From positions 62,001 through 126,000 of the forward strand of contig NZ_JASBQE010000005.1 in the NCBI RefSeq assembly GCF_029960785.1: a DNA stretch of 64,000 bases, in the 5' to 3' direction. Origin of the DNA: Polyangium sp. 15x6. Lineage in GTDB: Bacteria; Myxococcota_A; Polyangia; Polyangiales; Polyangiaceae. Position numbers and translations under genes: made by a program. Below are positions 44,115 to 52,323 of the stretch, one piece after another; within the stretch, counting starts at the first letter, position 1; each line of letters begins with the position of its first letter. The notes below the pieces were generated by a model. The model was not told where the DNA came from, ran no database searches, and worked only from the letters and a program-made list of their open reading frames with translations.

Positions 44115-44777
44115 TCAGCCCTTCTTGCGCGGCGCCTTCAGCGTGAGCTTGAGCAGCACGTCGTCGCGGATGAGGTCGTCCGGCTTGCCCGCGATCGTGA
44201 TGTTGAAGTCCTTCCGGTTGATGGAGAACTCCGCGGTGCCCGTGGCGGCGTCCGGCGTGATCGTGATCGTCACGGGGAACGTGATCGACTTCTTCACGCC
44301 GTGGAGATCGAGATCGCCCGTGACCGTGTGCGTCGCGCCGTTCGTGCCGCCGGCCTTGATCTCCGTCGACGTGAACGTCGACTTGGGAAACTTCTCGACG
44401 TCGAAGAAATCGGCGTTCTTCAGGTGCTTGTCGAGGTCTTCCGCGTCCGTCTTGACCGACGCCGTCTCCACCTCGAACGAGATCTTGCCGCCCTCGGCCT
44501 TGCCGTCCGCGAGCGTGATCTTGCCGGCCATTTTCTCGAACTTGCCTTCGTGCTTGCCGGTGACCTTCGAGCCGATGAACCCGACCGTCGAGCCCGCGGC
44601 GTCGACGGCGAGCGTCTCCTGGACCGCCGCGGCGTTCGCGGGCTTGGCGTCCGCCTGCGCCGACGAGGCCGGGGCCACCGTCGCCTTGGGCTTGTCCTTG
44701 GCCGGATCCTCGCAGGCCGCGAGCGAGAGCAGAGCGGGCACGGCGGCGGCGAGAACGACAAATCGAATCGTGCGCAT
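44115..44777 (-). CDS. YceI-family lipoprotein
   Basis: A 220-residue lipoprotein (lipobox LAAC near residue 22, then a Lys/Ala/Pro linker). The YceI lipocalin-like beta-barrel begins near residue 55: STVGFIGSKVTGKHEGKFEKMAGKITL, SFEVETASVKTDAEDLDKHLKNADFFDVEKFPKSTFTSTEI, VTGDLDLHGVKKSITFPVTIT and RKDFNITIAGKPDDLIRDDVLLKLTLKA. YceI proteins bind isoprenoid or other lipids in the periplasm. The long linker and lipid anchor are less usual, as many YceI proteins are free. It is divergent from the LysR gene. Confidence 0.92.
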   Translation of the reverse strand: MRTIRFVVLAAAVPALLSLAACEDPAKDKPKATVAPASSAQADAKPANAAAVQETLAVDAAGSTVGFIGSKVTGKHEGKFEKMAGKITLADGKAEGGKISFEVETASVKTDAEDLDKHLKNADFFDVEKFPKSTFTSTEIKAGGTNGATHTVTGDLDLHGVKKSITFPVTITITPDAATGTAEFSINRKDFNITIAGKPDDLIRDDVLLKLTLKAPRKKG

Positions 44778-44863
44778 GGTCGGATCGTCCCTTCGGGGTT
44801 GTTTCGAGGCGGTACCATGCGCCCTGAACGGACGCTTGATTAGGGGGGCGGCTCGGGTAACAC

Positions 44864-44881
44864 TGTTCGCCAGGGCGAACA
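44864..44881 (+). promoter_or_regulatory. Perfect 18-bp palindrome at the LysR start (candidate operator)
   Basis: TGTTCGCC (44864-44871), AG, and GGCGAACA (44874-44881) form a perfect inverted repeat ending four bases before the LysR ATG, in the 108-base intergenic region shared with the divergent YceI gene. LysR proteins bind such dyads to control themselves and a divergent gene. Confidence 0.65.
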
Positions 44882-44885
44882 ATCG

Positions 44886-45794
44886 ATGACGGCGGCGCTC
44901 GACGATGTGGTCTCCATGGCGGTCTTCGCGCGGGTCGTGGAGGCGCGGTCGTTCACGGGCGCGGCGGCGCTCCTCGGCCTCTCCAAGTCGGTCGTGAGCG
45001 CGCGGATCTCGGGGCTCGAAGAGCGGCTCGGCGTCAGGCTCTTGCATCGCACCACGCGGCGCCTCTCGCTCACGGAGGAGGGCGCGCGGCTCTACGAGAC
45101 CTGCGCGCGGCTCGTCTCCGCGGCGGACGAGGCGCAGGGCGTGCTGGAGAGCGCCTCGGCGGAGCCCGAGGGCCTCGTGCGCGTCACCGTACCGGTGGGG
45201 ACCGGAATCCTGCAGTTTCCGAGCATCCTGCGCGAGCTGCACGAGCGATATCCGCGGCTCGTGATCGAGCTCTCGCTCTCGGAGCACCGCGTCGACATCG
45301 TCGCGGAGGGGTACGACGTGGCCATTCGTGTCGCCGACACCCTCGAAGACTCGGCGCTCGTGGCGCGCCGGATCGGCTCGGTGCGGATGATCGTCTGCGC
45401 GTCGTCCGCTTACCTCGAGCGTCGCGGGACCCCGGTCTCCCCGCGGGATCTCGTGCACCACAATTGCCTGCGTCTCTCGCCGGTCCGGCGCGAATGGTCC
45501 TTTCGATGCCCCGGCCGCCGCACGCAGGTCGTGCCCGTCACCGGGACGCTCATCACCGACAACATCGCCGTCTTGCGCCAGGCGGCGCTCGACGGTATCG
45601 GCGTCGCGCGGCTGCCCTTGTCGTACGTCGCGGCCGATATCGAGGCGGACCGGCTGCGCCGTGTCTTGCCGGAGCACGCGCTTGGCGAGACGAACGTCTT
45701 CGTGGTGCACCCGTACCAGAGGCACATGCCGACCAAGGTGCGCGCCTTCGTGGATTACGTGGTCCAGCGGTTTCGCAGCGCGAGCGACGAATAG
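44886..45794 (+). CDS. LysR-family transcriptional regulator
   Basis: A 302-residue LysR regulator. The winged helix-turn-helix lies at about residues 8-67 (FARVVEARSFTGAAALLGLSKSVVSARISGLEERLGVRLLHRTTRRLSLTEEG). The effector domain follows (RVTVPVGTGILQFPSILRELHERYPRLVIELSLSEHRVDIVAEGYDVAIRVA...), most like the AaeR/CrgA-type branch. The palindrome directly before its ATG suggests autoregulation, and the divergent YceI lipoprotein is a likely target. The methyltransferase gene follows on the same strand after 36 bases. Confidence 0.94.
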   Translation: MTAALDDVVSMAVFARVVEARSFTGAAALLGLSKSVVSARISGLEERLGVRLLHRTTRRLSLTEEGARLYETCARLVSAADEAQGVLESASAEPEGLVRVTVPVGTGILQFPSILRELHERYPRLVIELSLSEHRVDIVAEGYDVAIRVADTLEDSALVARRIGSVRMIVCASSAYLERRGTPVSPRDLVHHNCLRLSPVRREWSFRCPGRRTQVVPVTGTLITDNIAVLRQAALDGIGVARLPLSYVAADIEADRLRRVLPEHALGETNVFVVHPYQRHMPTKVRAFVDYVVQRFRSASDE

Positions 45795-45830
45795 CCGACG
45801 CTTCCCGCTAGCCCTGTCGTCGTTCTCGCC

Positions 45831-46619
45831 ATGTCCTGGAAAAAATACCTCCTCCTCCCGCAGCTCCTCTCGTACGCCGCGCGCGCCCCGCGCGACCCGG
45901 CGAAGGCGTGGGACCGCTTCTGGAGCGGCATCCGGCGCACGGGGAACCAAGGGGAGGTGCTTTGGGACACGGAGGATCCCCGTGAAATCGAGGAGATCCT
46001 GAATCGCGTCACCTCGCATTTCGCGCCCGAGCTGCCCGTGATCGACATCGGCTGCGGCAATGGGAGGTTTTCGCGGCTCCTCGCCGCGCATTATTCCAGG
46101 GTCGTCGGTCTCGATGTGTCGAGCCACGCTATCGAGAAGGCGCGCGAGGAGTCCGCCGGGATGGAGAATCTCTCCTTCCACGTCGCCGACGTCAGCGTCC
46201 CGTACGCGCTCCGATGGCTCGTGGACGAGCTCGGCGAGGCCAATGTCTTCATGCGCGGCGTCCTGCACGTCCACGATCCGAAGCGCCGCGCCGTCGCGAT
46301 CGAGAACATGCGCGGCGTGCTCGGCGCGCGGGGCGTGCTTTATCTCTCGGAGAGCAGCATCGACGGCGATCCGCTCGATCACATGGTGCTGCAGGGCGCG
46401 ACCCCGACGTACATGCCCGAGCCGGTGCGCAGGGTCGTCGCCGCCGGCGTGAGGCCGCCGTCCCGCTTCGGCGACGCCGAGGTGCGCGAATACTTCCCCG
46501 GCGCCGCATGGGAGATCCTGGAGAGCGGCCCCACGGTCATGTACACGCTGCCGCTGCGAACGCCCGATGAAATCGAGGCGCTCCCGAGTTATTTCGCGCT
46601 CGTGCGCCGCCGGGGATAG
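45831..46619 (+). CDS. Class I SAM-dependent methyltransferase
   Basis: A 262-residue methyltransferase. SAM motif I is VIDIGCGNGRFSRLL (about residues 62-77), motif II begins at VVGLDVSSHAIEKA, motif III at FHVADVS, and the post-motif FMRGVLHVHDPKRRAVAIENM has the helix that often carries substrate contacts. The N-terminal WDRFWSGIRRTGNQGEVLWD is family-typical of small-molecule methyltransferases. The acceptor is unknown. It converges on the FAD-monooxygenase gene, with three bases between their stops. Confidence 0.9.
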   Translation: MSWKKYLLLPQLLSYAARAPRDPAKAWDRFWSGIRRTGNQGEVLWDTEDPREIEEILNRVTSHFAPELPVIDIGCGNGRFSRLLAAHYSRVVGLDVSSHAIEKAREESAGMENLSFHVADVSVPYALRWLVDELGEANVFMRGVLHVHDPKRRAVAIENMRGVLGARGVLYLSESSIDGDPLDHMVLQGATPTYMPEPVRRVVAAGVRPPSRFGDAEVREYFPGAAWEILESGPTVMYTLPLRTPDEIEALPSYFALVRRRG

Positions 46620-46622
46620 CGC

Positions 46623-48878
46623 CTACTTCATTCGAGGCACGTACCGCTCCACCGACACGTACTGGTTCGGCCACCGCATCACGTATCCCTGCTCCGCCGC
46701 CGCGTGCCGCGTCCAGTAGGGATCGAACAGGTGCGCCCGCGCCAGCACGCAGAGATCCGCCCTCCCCGCGGCGATGATGCTGTTCACGTCGGCATAACTC
46801 TGGATGTTGCCGACGGTCATCGTCGGCACCTTCGCTTCGAGCCGCACAAGCTCGCTGAACGGCGTCTGGAAGAGCCGCCCGTACACCGGCCTCGCAGACG
46901 GATCGGTTTGCCCTGCCGATACATCCACGATGTCGACCCCGTGCTCCTTCAGCGCCACGGCGAGCTCGATCACGTCCTCCGGCGTGATCCCGCCCGGCGC
47001 CCAGTCCGTCGCCGAGATACGCACGCTCGTCGGTTTGTCCTTCGGCCACGCCGCCCGCACCGCGTCGAAGACCTCCAGCGGGAACCGCAGTCGATTCTCG
47101 ATCGGTCCGCCGTATTCGTCGGTCCGCCGGTTCGTGATCGGCGAGAGGAAGCTCGCGAGCAGATACCCGTGGGCCATGTGCACCTCGACGAGGTCGAAGC
47201 CCGCCTCGTCGGCAAGCTTCGTCGCTGTCACGAAATCGGCCTTCACGCGGTCCATGTCGTCGCGATCCATCGCGCGTGGCACGGGGCTGTGCGGCAGGTA
47301 CGGGATCGCGGACGCGGCGATGAGGGGCCATCCGCCCGATTCGAGCGGCTGATCGATGCCCTCCCACATTCGCTTCGTCGATCCTTTGCGGCCGGCGTGG
47401 GCGATCTGCACGCCGATCTTCGCCGTGGAGAACTGGTGCACGAATTCGGTGACTCGCCGCCACGCGGGCGCGTGACCCGGTCGATAGAGGCCGGTGCATC
47501 CAGGCGTGATCCGACCTTCGGCGCTCACGTCCGTCATCTCGGCGATCACGAGCCCCGCGCCGCCGACCGCGCGGCTGCCGAGGTGCACGAGGTGCCAATC
47601 GTTCGGCTCGCCGTCCTCCGCCGAGTACTGGCACATCGGCGAGACGACCACGCGATTGTCGAGGAGCAGCTTGCCCAGCCGGTACGGCGTGAACATCGGC
47701 GGCGGCGGCTCCTTGCTCTCGATCCGCACGCCCGATTGCGCCTGCGCCTTCGCCGCGACCCACGCGTCGACTTCGCGCACGAGCGCCGGATCCCGCACCT
47801 TCAGGTTCTCGTGCGTCACGCGCAGGCTCCGCGTCAGCATGCTGAAATTGAACTGCAGCGGCTCGAGATCCATGTATCGCTCGGTGTTCTCGAACCACTC
47901 GAGGCTCACCTGCGCGGCGCGCTGGAGCGTCTCCACCTTCGGCCGCCGATCCGCCTCGTACGCGGCGAGCGCGTCCTGGAGGCGCGGGTGCGCGTCGAGC
48001 GCGTCCGCCAGGCTGATCGCGTCCTCCAGCGCGAGCTTCGTCCCGGAGCCGATGGAGAAATGCGCCGTATGCACGGCGTCCCCCACGAGCACCACGTTCT
48101 CCCAGGAGAACCGCTCGTTGTAGATCGTGGGAAAACTCCGCCAGACGCTCTTGTTCTTGAGCAGCCGGTGCCCCGCGAGGCGCGGCGCGAAGAGCTTCTC
48201 GCAGTATGCGAGCGTCTCGTCCTCGGTCGCCCGATCGAGCCCGGCGCGGCGCCACGTCTCCTCGCGGCACTCCACGATGAACGTCGATCGTTCGGGCTCG
48301 TAACGATAGGCGTGCACCCGGAAGAGGCCGTGTTCGTTTTCGTCGAAGTAGAACGTGAACGCGTCGAACGGGAACGTCGTGCCGAGCCAGACGAAGCGGT
48401 TCGGCCGGCCGTCGATGCGCGTGCCGAAGTGCGGCTTGTAGAGGCTCCGCACCGCGCTGTTCACGCCGTCCGCCGCGACCACGAGATCACTCGCGCGCCG
48501 GATCGCCTCGAAGTCCGTGGCCTCGTGCTCGAACCGGAGCACGACGCCGAGCTCCTCGGCGCGGGCCTGCAGGATGGTGAGCAGGCGCTGGCGGGACAGG
48601 CCGCTGAAGCCGTGCCCGGTCGAGACGAGCCGCTCGCCGCGATAGAACGTGTGGATGTCGTCCCAGTGCGCGAGGCTCCTCCGGATCGCGTCGTAGACCG
48701 GCCTGTCGACGCCCTCCAGGTTGTCGAGCGTCGCGTCGGAGAAGACCACGCCGAAGCCGAAGGTGTCGTCCGGCCGGTTGCGCTCGAGCACCACGACTTC
48801 GCGCGAAGGATCGCGCTTCTTGGCCAGGATGGCGAGGTAGAGGCCGCTGGGTCCGCCGCCGATGCACGTGATCTTCAA
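46623..48878 (-). CDS. Fused FAD monooxygenase / old-yellow-enzyme oxidoreductase (salicylyl- or 2-aminobenzoyl-CoA type)
   Basis: A 751-residue two-enzyme fusion. Residues 1-385 form an aromatic-ring FAD monooxygenase: [12 protein letters not shown] (6-15), ADGVNSAVR and [22 protein letters not shown] (from 266). Residues 394-751 form an old-yellow-enzyme reductase of the YqjM kind: [25 protein letters not shown], and [15 protein letters not shown]. This arrangement is that of 2-aminobenzoyl-CoA monooxygenase/reductase and the annotated salicylyl-CoA 5-hydroxylase/oxidoreductase family. The start is TTG at 48878, with GGAGGA seven bases upstream on the coding strand. No CoA ligase or ring-cleavage gene is adjacent. 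Confidence 0.92.
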   Translation of the reverse strand: MKITCIGGGPSGLYLAILAKKRDPSREVVVLERNRPDDTFGFGVVFSDATLDNLEGVDRPVYDAIRRSLAHWDDIHTFYRGERLVSTGHGFSGLSRQRLLTILQARAEELGVVLRFEHEATDFEAIRRASDLVVAADGVNSAVRSLYKPHFGTRIDGRPNRFVWLGTTFPFDAFTFYFDENEHGLFRVHAYRYEPERSTFIVECREETWRRAGLDRATEDETLAYCEKLFAPRLAGHRLLKNKSVWRSFPTIYNERFSWENVVLVGDAVHTAHFSIGSGTKLALEDAISLADALDAHPRLQDALAAYEADRRPKVETLQRAAQVSLEWFENTERYMDLEPLQFNFSMLTRSLRVTHENLKVRDPALVREVDAWVAAKAQAQSGVRIESKEPPPPMFTPYRLGKLLLDNRVVVSPMCQYSAEDGEPNDWHLVHLGSRAVGGAGLVIAEMTDVSAEGRITPGCTGLYRPGHAPAWRRVTEFVHQFSTAKIGVQIAHAGRKGSTKRMWEGIDQPLESGGWPLIAASAIPYLPHSPVPRAMDRDDMDRVKADFVTATKLADEAGFDLVEVHMAHGYLLASFLSPITNRRTDEYGGPIENRLRFPLEVFDAVRAAWPKDKPTSVRISATDWAPGGITPEDVIELAVALKEHGVDIVDVSAGQTDPSARPVYGRLFQTPFSELVRLEAKVPTMTVGNIQSYADVNSIIAAGRADLCVLARAHLFDPYWTRHAAAEQGYVMRWPNQYVSVERYVPRMK

Positions 48879-48996
48879 CGTCGATCCTCCGGTTCCTGCG
48901 CGGAGGGGAGACCACGATGGCGAAGACGTCAAGGGGTAGGACGCCGAAGGCGATCCGCAGCCCCGAGCGCGGACGGGTATGGTAGACGCTGAAGTC

Positions 48997-50355
48997 ATGA
49001 CCCGGTGCGTTGCGCTCGCCACCTCGCTTGCCGCGCTGTCAGCCTCATGTGCCTCCGCGCCGGTCGCACAGAACAGCGGAAAACCCGCGCCGTCGCCCGA
49101 GCCGCCCGCGGTCGTGCAGGCGCCCGCGCCCCGCGAGCCCTCGCCGCTCGTCAGCGTGAGGGATCCGTTCAACGTCCCTGCGAACCCTTCGATCGACGGC
49201 GACATCGCCGAATGGGGCTCGCTCCTGCCGTCCCCGCCCGTGGGGAAACCGTCTCCCGCTGATCCGAATCCACGCGAGGCGCCCTCGCACCTCGCGTTCG
49301 CGCTCACGAAGGATGGCGCGTTCGTCGCGGCGGAGCTCGCCGAGCTCTCGAAAGACGGGATCTGGCTCGCCTTTGGGTTTCCTCCCTCGACGCCCGCTCC
49401 CTCGTCCGGCGCCGAGGCGCACGAGGCGCGATTCGAGCGGATGTTCCGGCTCGACAAGAAGGGCCTTTTCCAGGTGAACGAGGGTGGCGCGCTCGTCCCG
49501 GTCCCGAACTCCGTCACATCCATGGCATTCACACCGCGTGGAATGACCATCGAGGCACGGATCCCCGTCGCGGCGTATCCCCGCGCGTCGGTCGCGCCGA
49601 TTGCCGGGGCGCGGGTCCAGGCCATCGCCGCGACGACGTCCGCGCCCCCGAAGATCGACACCGCAAAATGGATCGACGTCGCCGCGCCCGAGCCCGTGGA
49701 GTTCGAGCCGCACGCCGCTCTCCGCGCAGCGGTCTACCGGCAGAACCTCGCCGAGCGAAGGCCGTTCGGCCTCTCGTATTCCCCCGCAGACCCAGGCCAC
49801 TTCGAGACGGTCCGCCACCCAGGCAAGGACACCTCCTCCGTCGTGACCTCGGAGCACGCTCTTTACGTGTTCGAGCGAAAGCTCGGCGATGTCGAGATCG
49901 GCCATGCGTCCGCCGTTTTACCCTCCGTCGCAATCTTCAAGGGGGGCGCGTTCGTGGATCTCATCGACGTCGCGGACATCGGAGAAGAGCCGATGGGTAT
50001 CGTCGAACGAAACAAGCAGATCCACATCTTCAGTTATTCGCAGACGGACACGCTCGACGCCGCGGGCACCCAGGCAGGATGGTCGGTCCTCGCGGTGGAC
50101 GAGAATGGCACCGTTCTGTATCCGTTCAACGGGGAGACGGGGGTCGGCCGCTGGGAAAAGGTCTACGAGATCCATTCGGACAAATTCGATTGGTTCGGCA
50201 TGCGCGGCGTGCCCCGCGAGTATGCGGACGAGGAGACGCCGCGGGCGATCGAGATCCTGTGGCGGTTCGACAAGCAGTTCGGCGGCTACATGCCGACGAC
50301 CCGCCCGCTCACCACGCTGCCGCCTCCGAAGCCGAAGCCGCGCAAGAAGCCTTGA
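48997..50355 (+). CDS. Lipoprotein with carbohydrate-binding-like N-terminal domain
   Basis: A 452-residue predicted lipoprotein (lipobox SASC near residue 18; long Ala/Pro linker after it). The segment [14 protein letters not shown]...[19 protein letters not shown] is the pattern of CBM9/DOMON-like beta-sandwich domains that bind sugars or haem on secreted proteins. The rest is beta-rich ([32 protein letters not shown]) and could include beta-propeller-like blades, but I cannot name it. The tail is Pro/Lys-rich. It is divergent from the FAD-monooxygenase gene. Confidence 0.75.
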   Translation: MTRCVALATSLAALSASCASAPVAQNSGKPAPSPEPPAVVQAPAPREPSPLVSVRDPFNVPANPSIDGDIAEWGSLLPSPPVGKPSPADPNPREAPSHLAFALTKDGAFVAAELAELSKDGIWLAFGFPPSTPAPSSGAEAHEARFERMFRLDKKGLFQVNEGGALVPVPNSVTSMAFTPRGMTIEARIPVAAYPRASVAPIAGARVQAIAATTSAPPKIDTAKWIDVAAPEPVEFEPHAALRAAVYRQNLAERRPFGLSYSPADPGHFETVRHPGKDTSSVVTSEHALYVFERKLGDVEIGHASAVLPSVAIFKGGAFVDLIDVADIGEEPMGIVERNKQIHIFSYSQTDTLDAAGTQAGWSVLAVDENGTVLYPFNGETGVGRWEKVYEIHSDKFDWFGMRGVPREYADEETPRAIEILWRFDKQFGGYMPTTRPLTTLPPPKPKPRKKP

Positions 50356-50413
50356 GCCGAAGGCCGGAACAGCGGCCTTGCGGCGCCCGCGTGACTTTGC
50401 CATCCTGCGGGCC

Positions 50414-50980
50414 ATGAACGGATCGCCCCGCCTCCTCCCGCTCCTCGTGATCGCCGCGCTCGGTCTCGCGGCCTGCAAGGATGACAAGCCCGCGTCGACG
50501 AAGGCCGATCCGGCAAACCCTCACGCCGAAAACGAGTCCAAGCCGCTCGAACCGGGAGATGCCGCGCCCGACGTGACGCTGAAGCTCACGGACGGCAAAG
50601 AGGTCAAGCTGTCGAGCCTCCAGGGCAAGCAGGTCCTCGTGTATTTCTATCCGAAGGACGACACGCCGGGGTGCACCATCGAGGCGCAGGGCCTGCGCGA
50701 CGGCTGGGCCGATATCCAGGCCGCCGGCCTCGAGGTGTATGGCGTCTCGACGCAGGACGCCGAGAGCCACAAGGCGTTCATCGAGAAACACAAGCTGCCG
50801 TTCCCGCTCGTCGTGGACACGGACGGCGCCGTGACCAAGGCGTTCCGCGTGCCGACGCGGCTCTCGTTCGCCGCGCGGCAATCGTTCCTGATCGGGAAAG
50901 ATGGGAAGATCAAGCACGTGTGGCTCGAGGTGGATCCGAAGGAGCACGCCTCGACCGTGATCGCCGCCGCGAAGAGCTGA
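50414..50980 (+). CDS. Lipoprotein peroxiredoxin (BCP/AhpC-TSA type)
   Basis: A 188-residue protein with a lipobox (LAAC near residue 21), a Lys/Asp/Glu linker, and a thioredoxin-fold peroxiredoxin: APDVTLKLTDGKEVKLSSLQGKQVLVYFYPKDDTPGCTIEAQGLRD. Cys87 in TPGCT is the peroxidatic cysteine. The usual second cysteine of Bcp proteins, five residues on, is Gln here, so it looks like a 1-Cys type. FLIGKDGKIKHVWLEVDPKEH ends the fold. Anchoring to the envelope would put it in the periplasm, where it could remove peroxides. It converges on the lipoprotein gene at 51043, with a shared hairpin between. Confidence 0.9.
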   Translation: MNGSPRLLPLLVIAALGLAACKDDKPASTKADPANPHAENESKPLEPGDAAPDVTLKLTDGKEVKLSSLQGKQVLVYFYPKDDTPGCTIEAQGLRDGWADIQAAGLEVYGVSTQDAESHKAFIEKHKLPFPLVVDTDGAVTKAFRVPTRLSFAARQSFLIGKDGKIKHVWLEVDPKEHASTVIAAAKS

Positions 50981-50987
50981 CATGAAA

Positions 50988-51016
50988 AAGGGGCCCGGCG
51001 TATGCCGAGCCCCCTT
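50988..51016 (-). terminator. Terminator between converging genes
   Basis: AAGGGGCCCGGC (50988-50999) pairs with the GCCGAGCCCCCTT region (51004-51016) apart from an A-C mismatch. Read on the minus strand it is followed by TTTTT, so it serves the gene at 51043; on the plus strand it has only a weak T-containing end and may act in both directions. Confidence 0.75.
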
Positions 51017-51042
51017 CGCTCGTTCTCGGGTTTTACGCCGGA

Positions 51043-52179
51043 TCAATCCTGCGGCACGCCGTTCTTCGCAAGCTGATCGAGCGCTGCCTTGTACTCCGCG
51101 GGCACATCCGCGAGGGCGGGCACGCCGAGCTCGGACAAGGATGCCTGGAACAGGCCGCAGCTCGCGAGGTCGCCGTCCGAGACTGCGCCGTCCTCCATGC
51201 CGTTCGTCGAGGTCTTGAACGACAGATAACTCTGCGCGAGCGCGTTGTCCCAGCACTCGATCGCGTCCGCGACCTGGCCCGAGGTGAGATCGCCGCCCGA
51301 GGCCTGCGCCTCGGCGCGGCCCTGGCCCTCGTTCACGAACGCGAGGCGCACGCCGACGTCCTCGGGCTTGGTCTTCGCGGGATCCTCGTGCACGTCGAAT
51401 GCGCTCTTCCAGTCGATGAAATCGACCTTGTTCGTGCCGTCGTCGAGGCGACCGTACAGGTAATCGAGATCCGCGGGCTGCGCGTCGGGTTTGTCCTTGG
51501 AGACGAAGCCGCGCAGGGCCGCGAAGACGAGCGTCAGGTCCCCCGTGTCCGTCGTGTCCTTGCCGTACACGGCCACGAAGCGGCCGCGGTCCATCGGCAT
51601 GTTCGCGCCGTTCGGGTTGTTCGCCGTCTCGAACGCGTGATTCGCCTCGAAATCGAAGAGCGTGATGCCCGAGCCGTGCTCCTTCGTGTCGGGATCCGGG
51701 TTCGCCCCGCCCCAGATGACCGGCACGAGGCCCGCGACGTCGTTGTCCTTGCCGCGCAGGATCGCGTAATGGTAGCGGAACTCCTCCCCCTCGCCCGCGT
51801 CTTTGATGTACGCGGCGATCGTCCCGAACCCATCCTGGGCCATGTACGGGCCCCAGAAGAACTCCTTCGTGTCGCTGTTGTATACCGTGGGCTCGATGCT
51901 CACGATGAACTCGAGCGATTCGATGATGTATCCGACCGAGCCGTTGATCCCGAGCGCGATGTCCGCCGATCCGACCGGATAAATCGCCGGATCGCCGACC
52001 TTCGCGCCGCTTTGGGCCTTCGGCGACGAAGCCATGATCTGCGTCTCGCTGGGGACGGCCGCGCGGTATTGCGCGAGCAGCGTTTGATCGATCGTGTCCC
52101 CCCCACCACCGTCGCCGCCGCCGCAGCCGACGATGCCCACGGACAGCGCAATGCCAGCGTACTTCGCAAGTGCCTTCAT
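51043..52179 (-). CDS. Lipoprotein of unknown function
   Basis: A 378-residue predicted lipoprotein (MKALAKYAGIALSVGIVGC, then a Gly/Asp run). The mature domain is beta-rich with many acidic residues and the segments VGSADIALGINGSVGYIIESLEFIV, FFWGPYMAQDGFGTIAAYIKD, RYHYAILRGKDNDVAGLVPVIWGG and RLAFVNEGQGRAEAQASGG. No family is recognised. The ATG at 52179 has GAGGGGAA upstream on the coding strand. It looks like an envelope or secreted protein and stands alone on its strand. Confidence 0.75.
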   Translation of the reverse strand: MKALAKYAGIALSVGIVGCGGGDGGGGDTIDQTLLAQYRAAVPSETQIMASSPKAQSGAKVGDPAIYPVGSADIALGINGSVGYIIESLEFIVSIEPTVYNSDTKEFFWGPYMAQDGFGTIAAYIKDAGEGEEFRYHYAILRGKDNDVAGLVPVIWGGANPDPDTKEHGSGITLFDFEANHAFETANNPNGANMPMDRGRFVAVYGKDTTDTGDLTLVFAALRGFVSKDKPDAQPADLDYLYGRLDDGTNKVDFIDWKSAFDVHEDPAKTKPEDVGVRLAFVNEGQGRAEAQASGGDLTSGQVADAIECWDNALAQSYLSFKTSTNGMEDGAVSDGDLASCGLFQASLSELGVPALADVPAEYKAALDQLAKNGVPQD

Positions 52180-52323
52180 GTCGCAGTTCCCCTCGTTAAG
52201 AAATGCCGGCGCTCGCGCGCCAGCATCGAGAGGAAATCGCGAATGCGAACGACTGTCAAGCCCCGAGCAGGCGATCGATATGGCTCCTCCGCGATGGCGT
52301 AAAGGACTACGCAGCGAAGAGCT

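Noticed and set aside
48870-49700. Continuation of the fused monooxygenase upstream of its TTG start
   Set aside because: The upstream frame overlaps the divergent lipoprotein gene and has no monooxygenase sequence; GGAGGA before the TTG marks the start.
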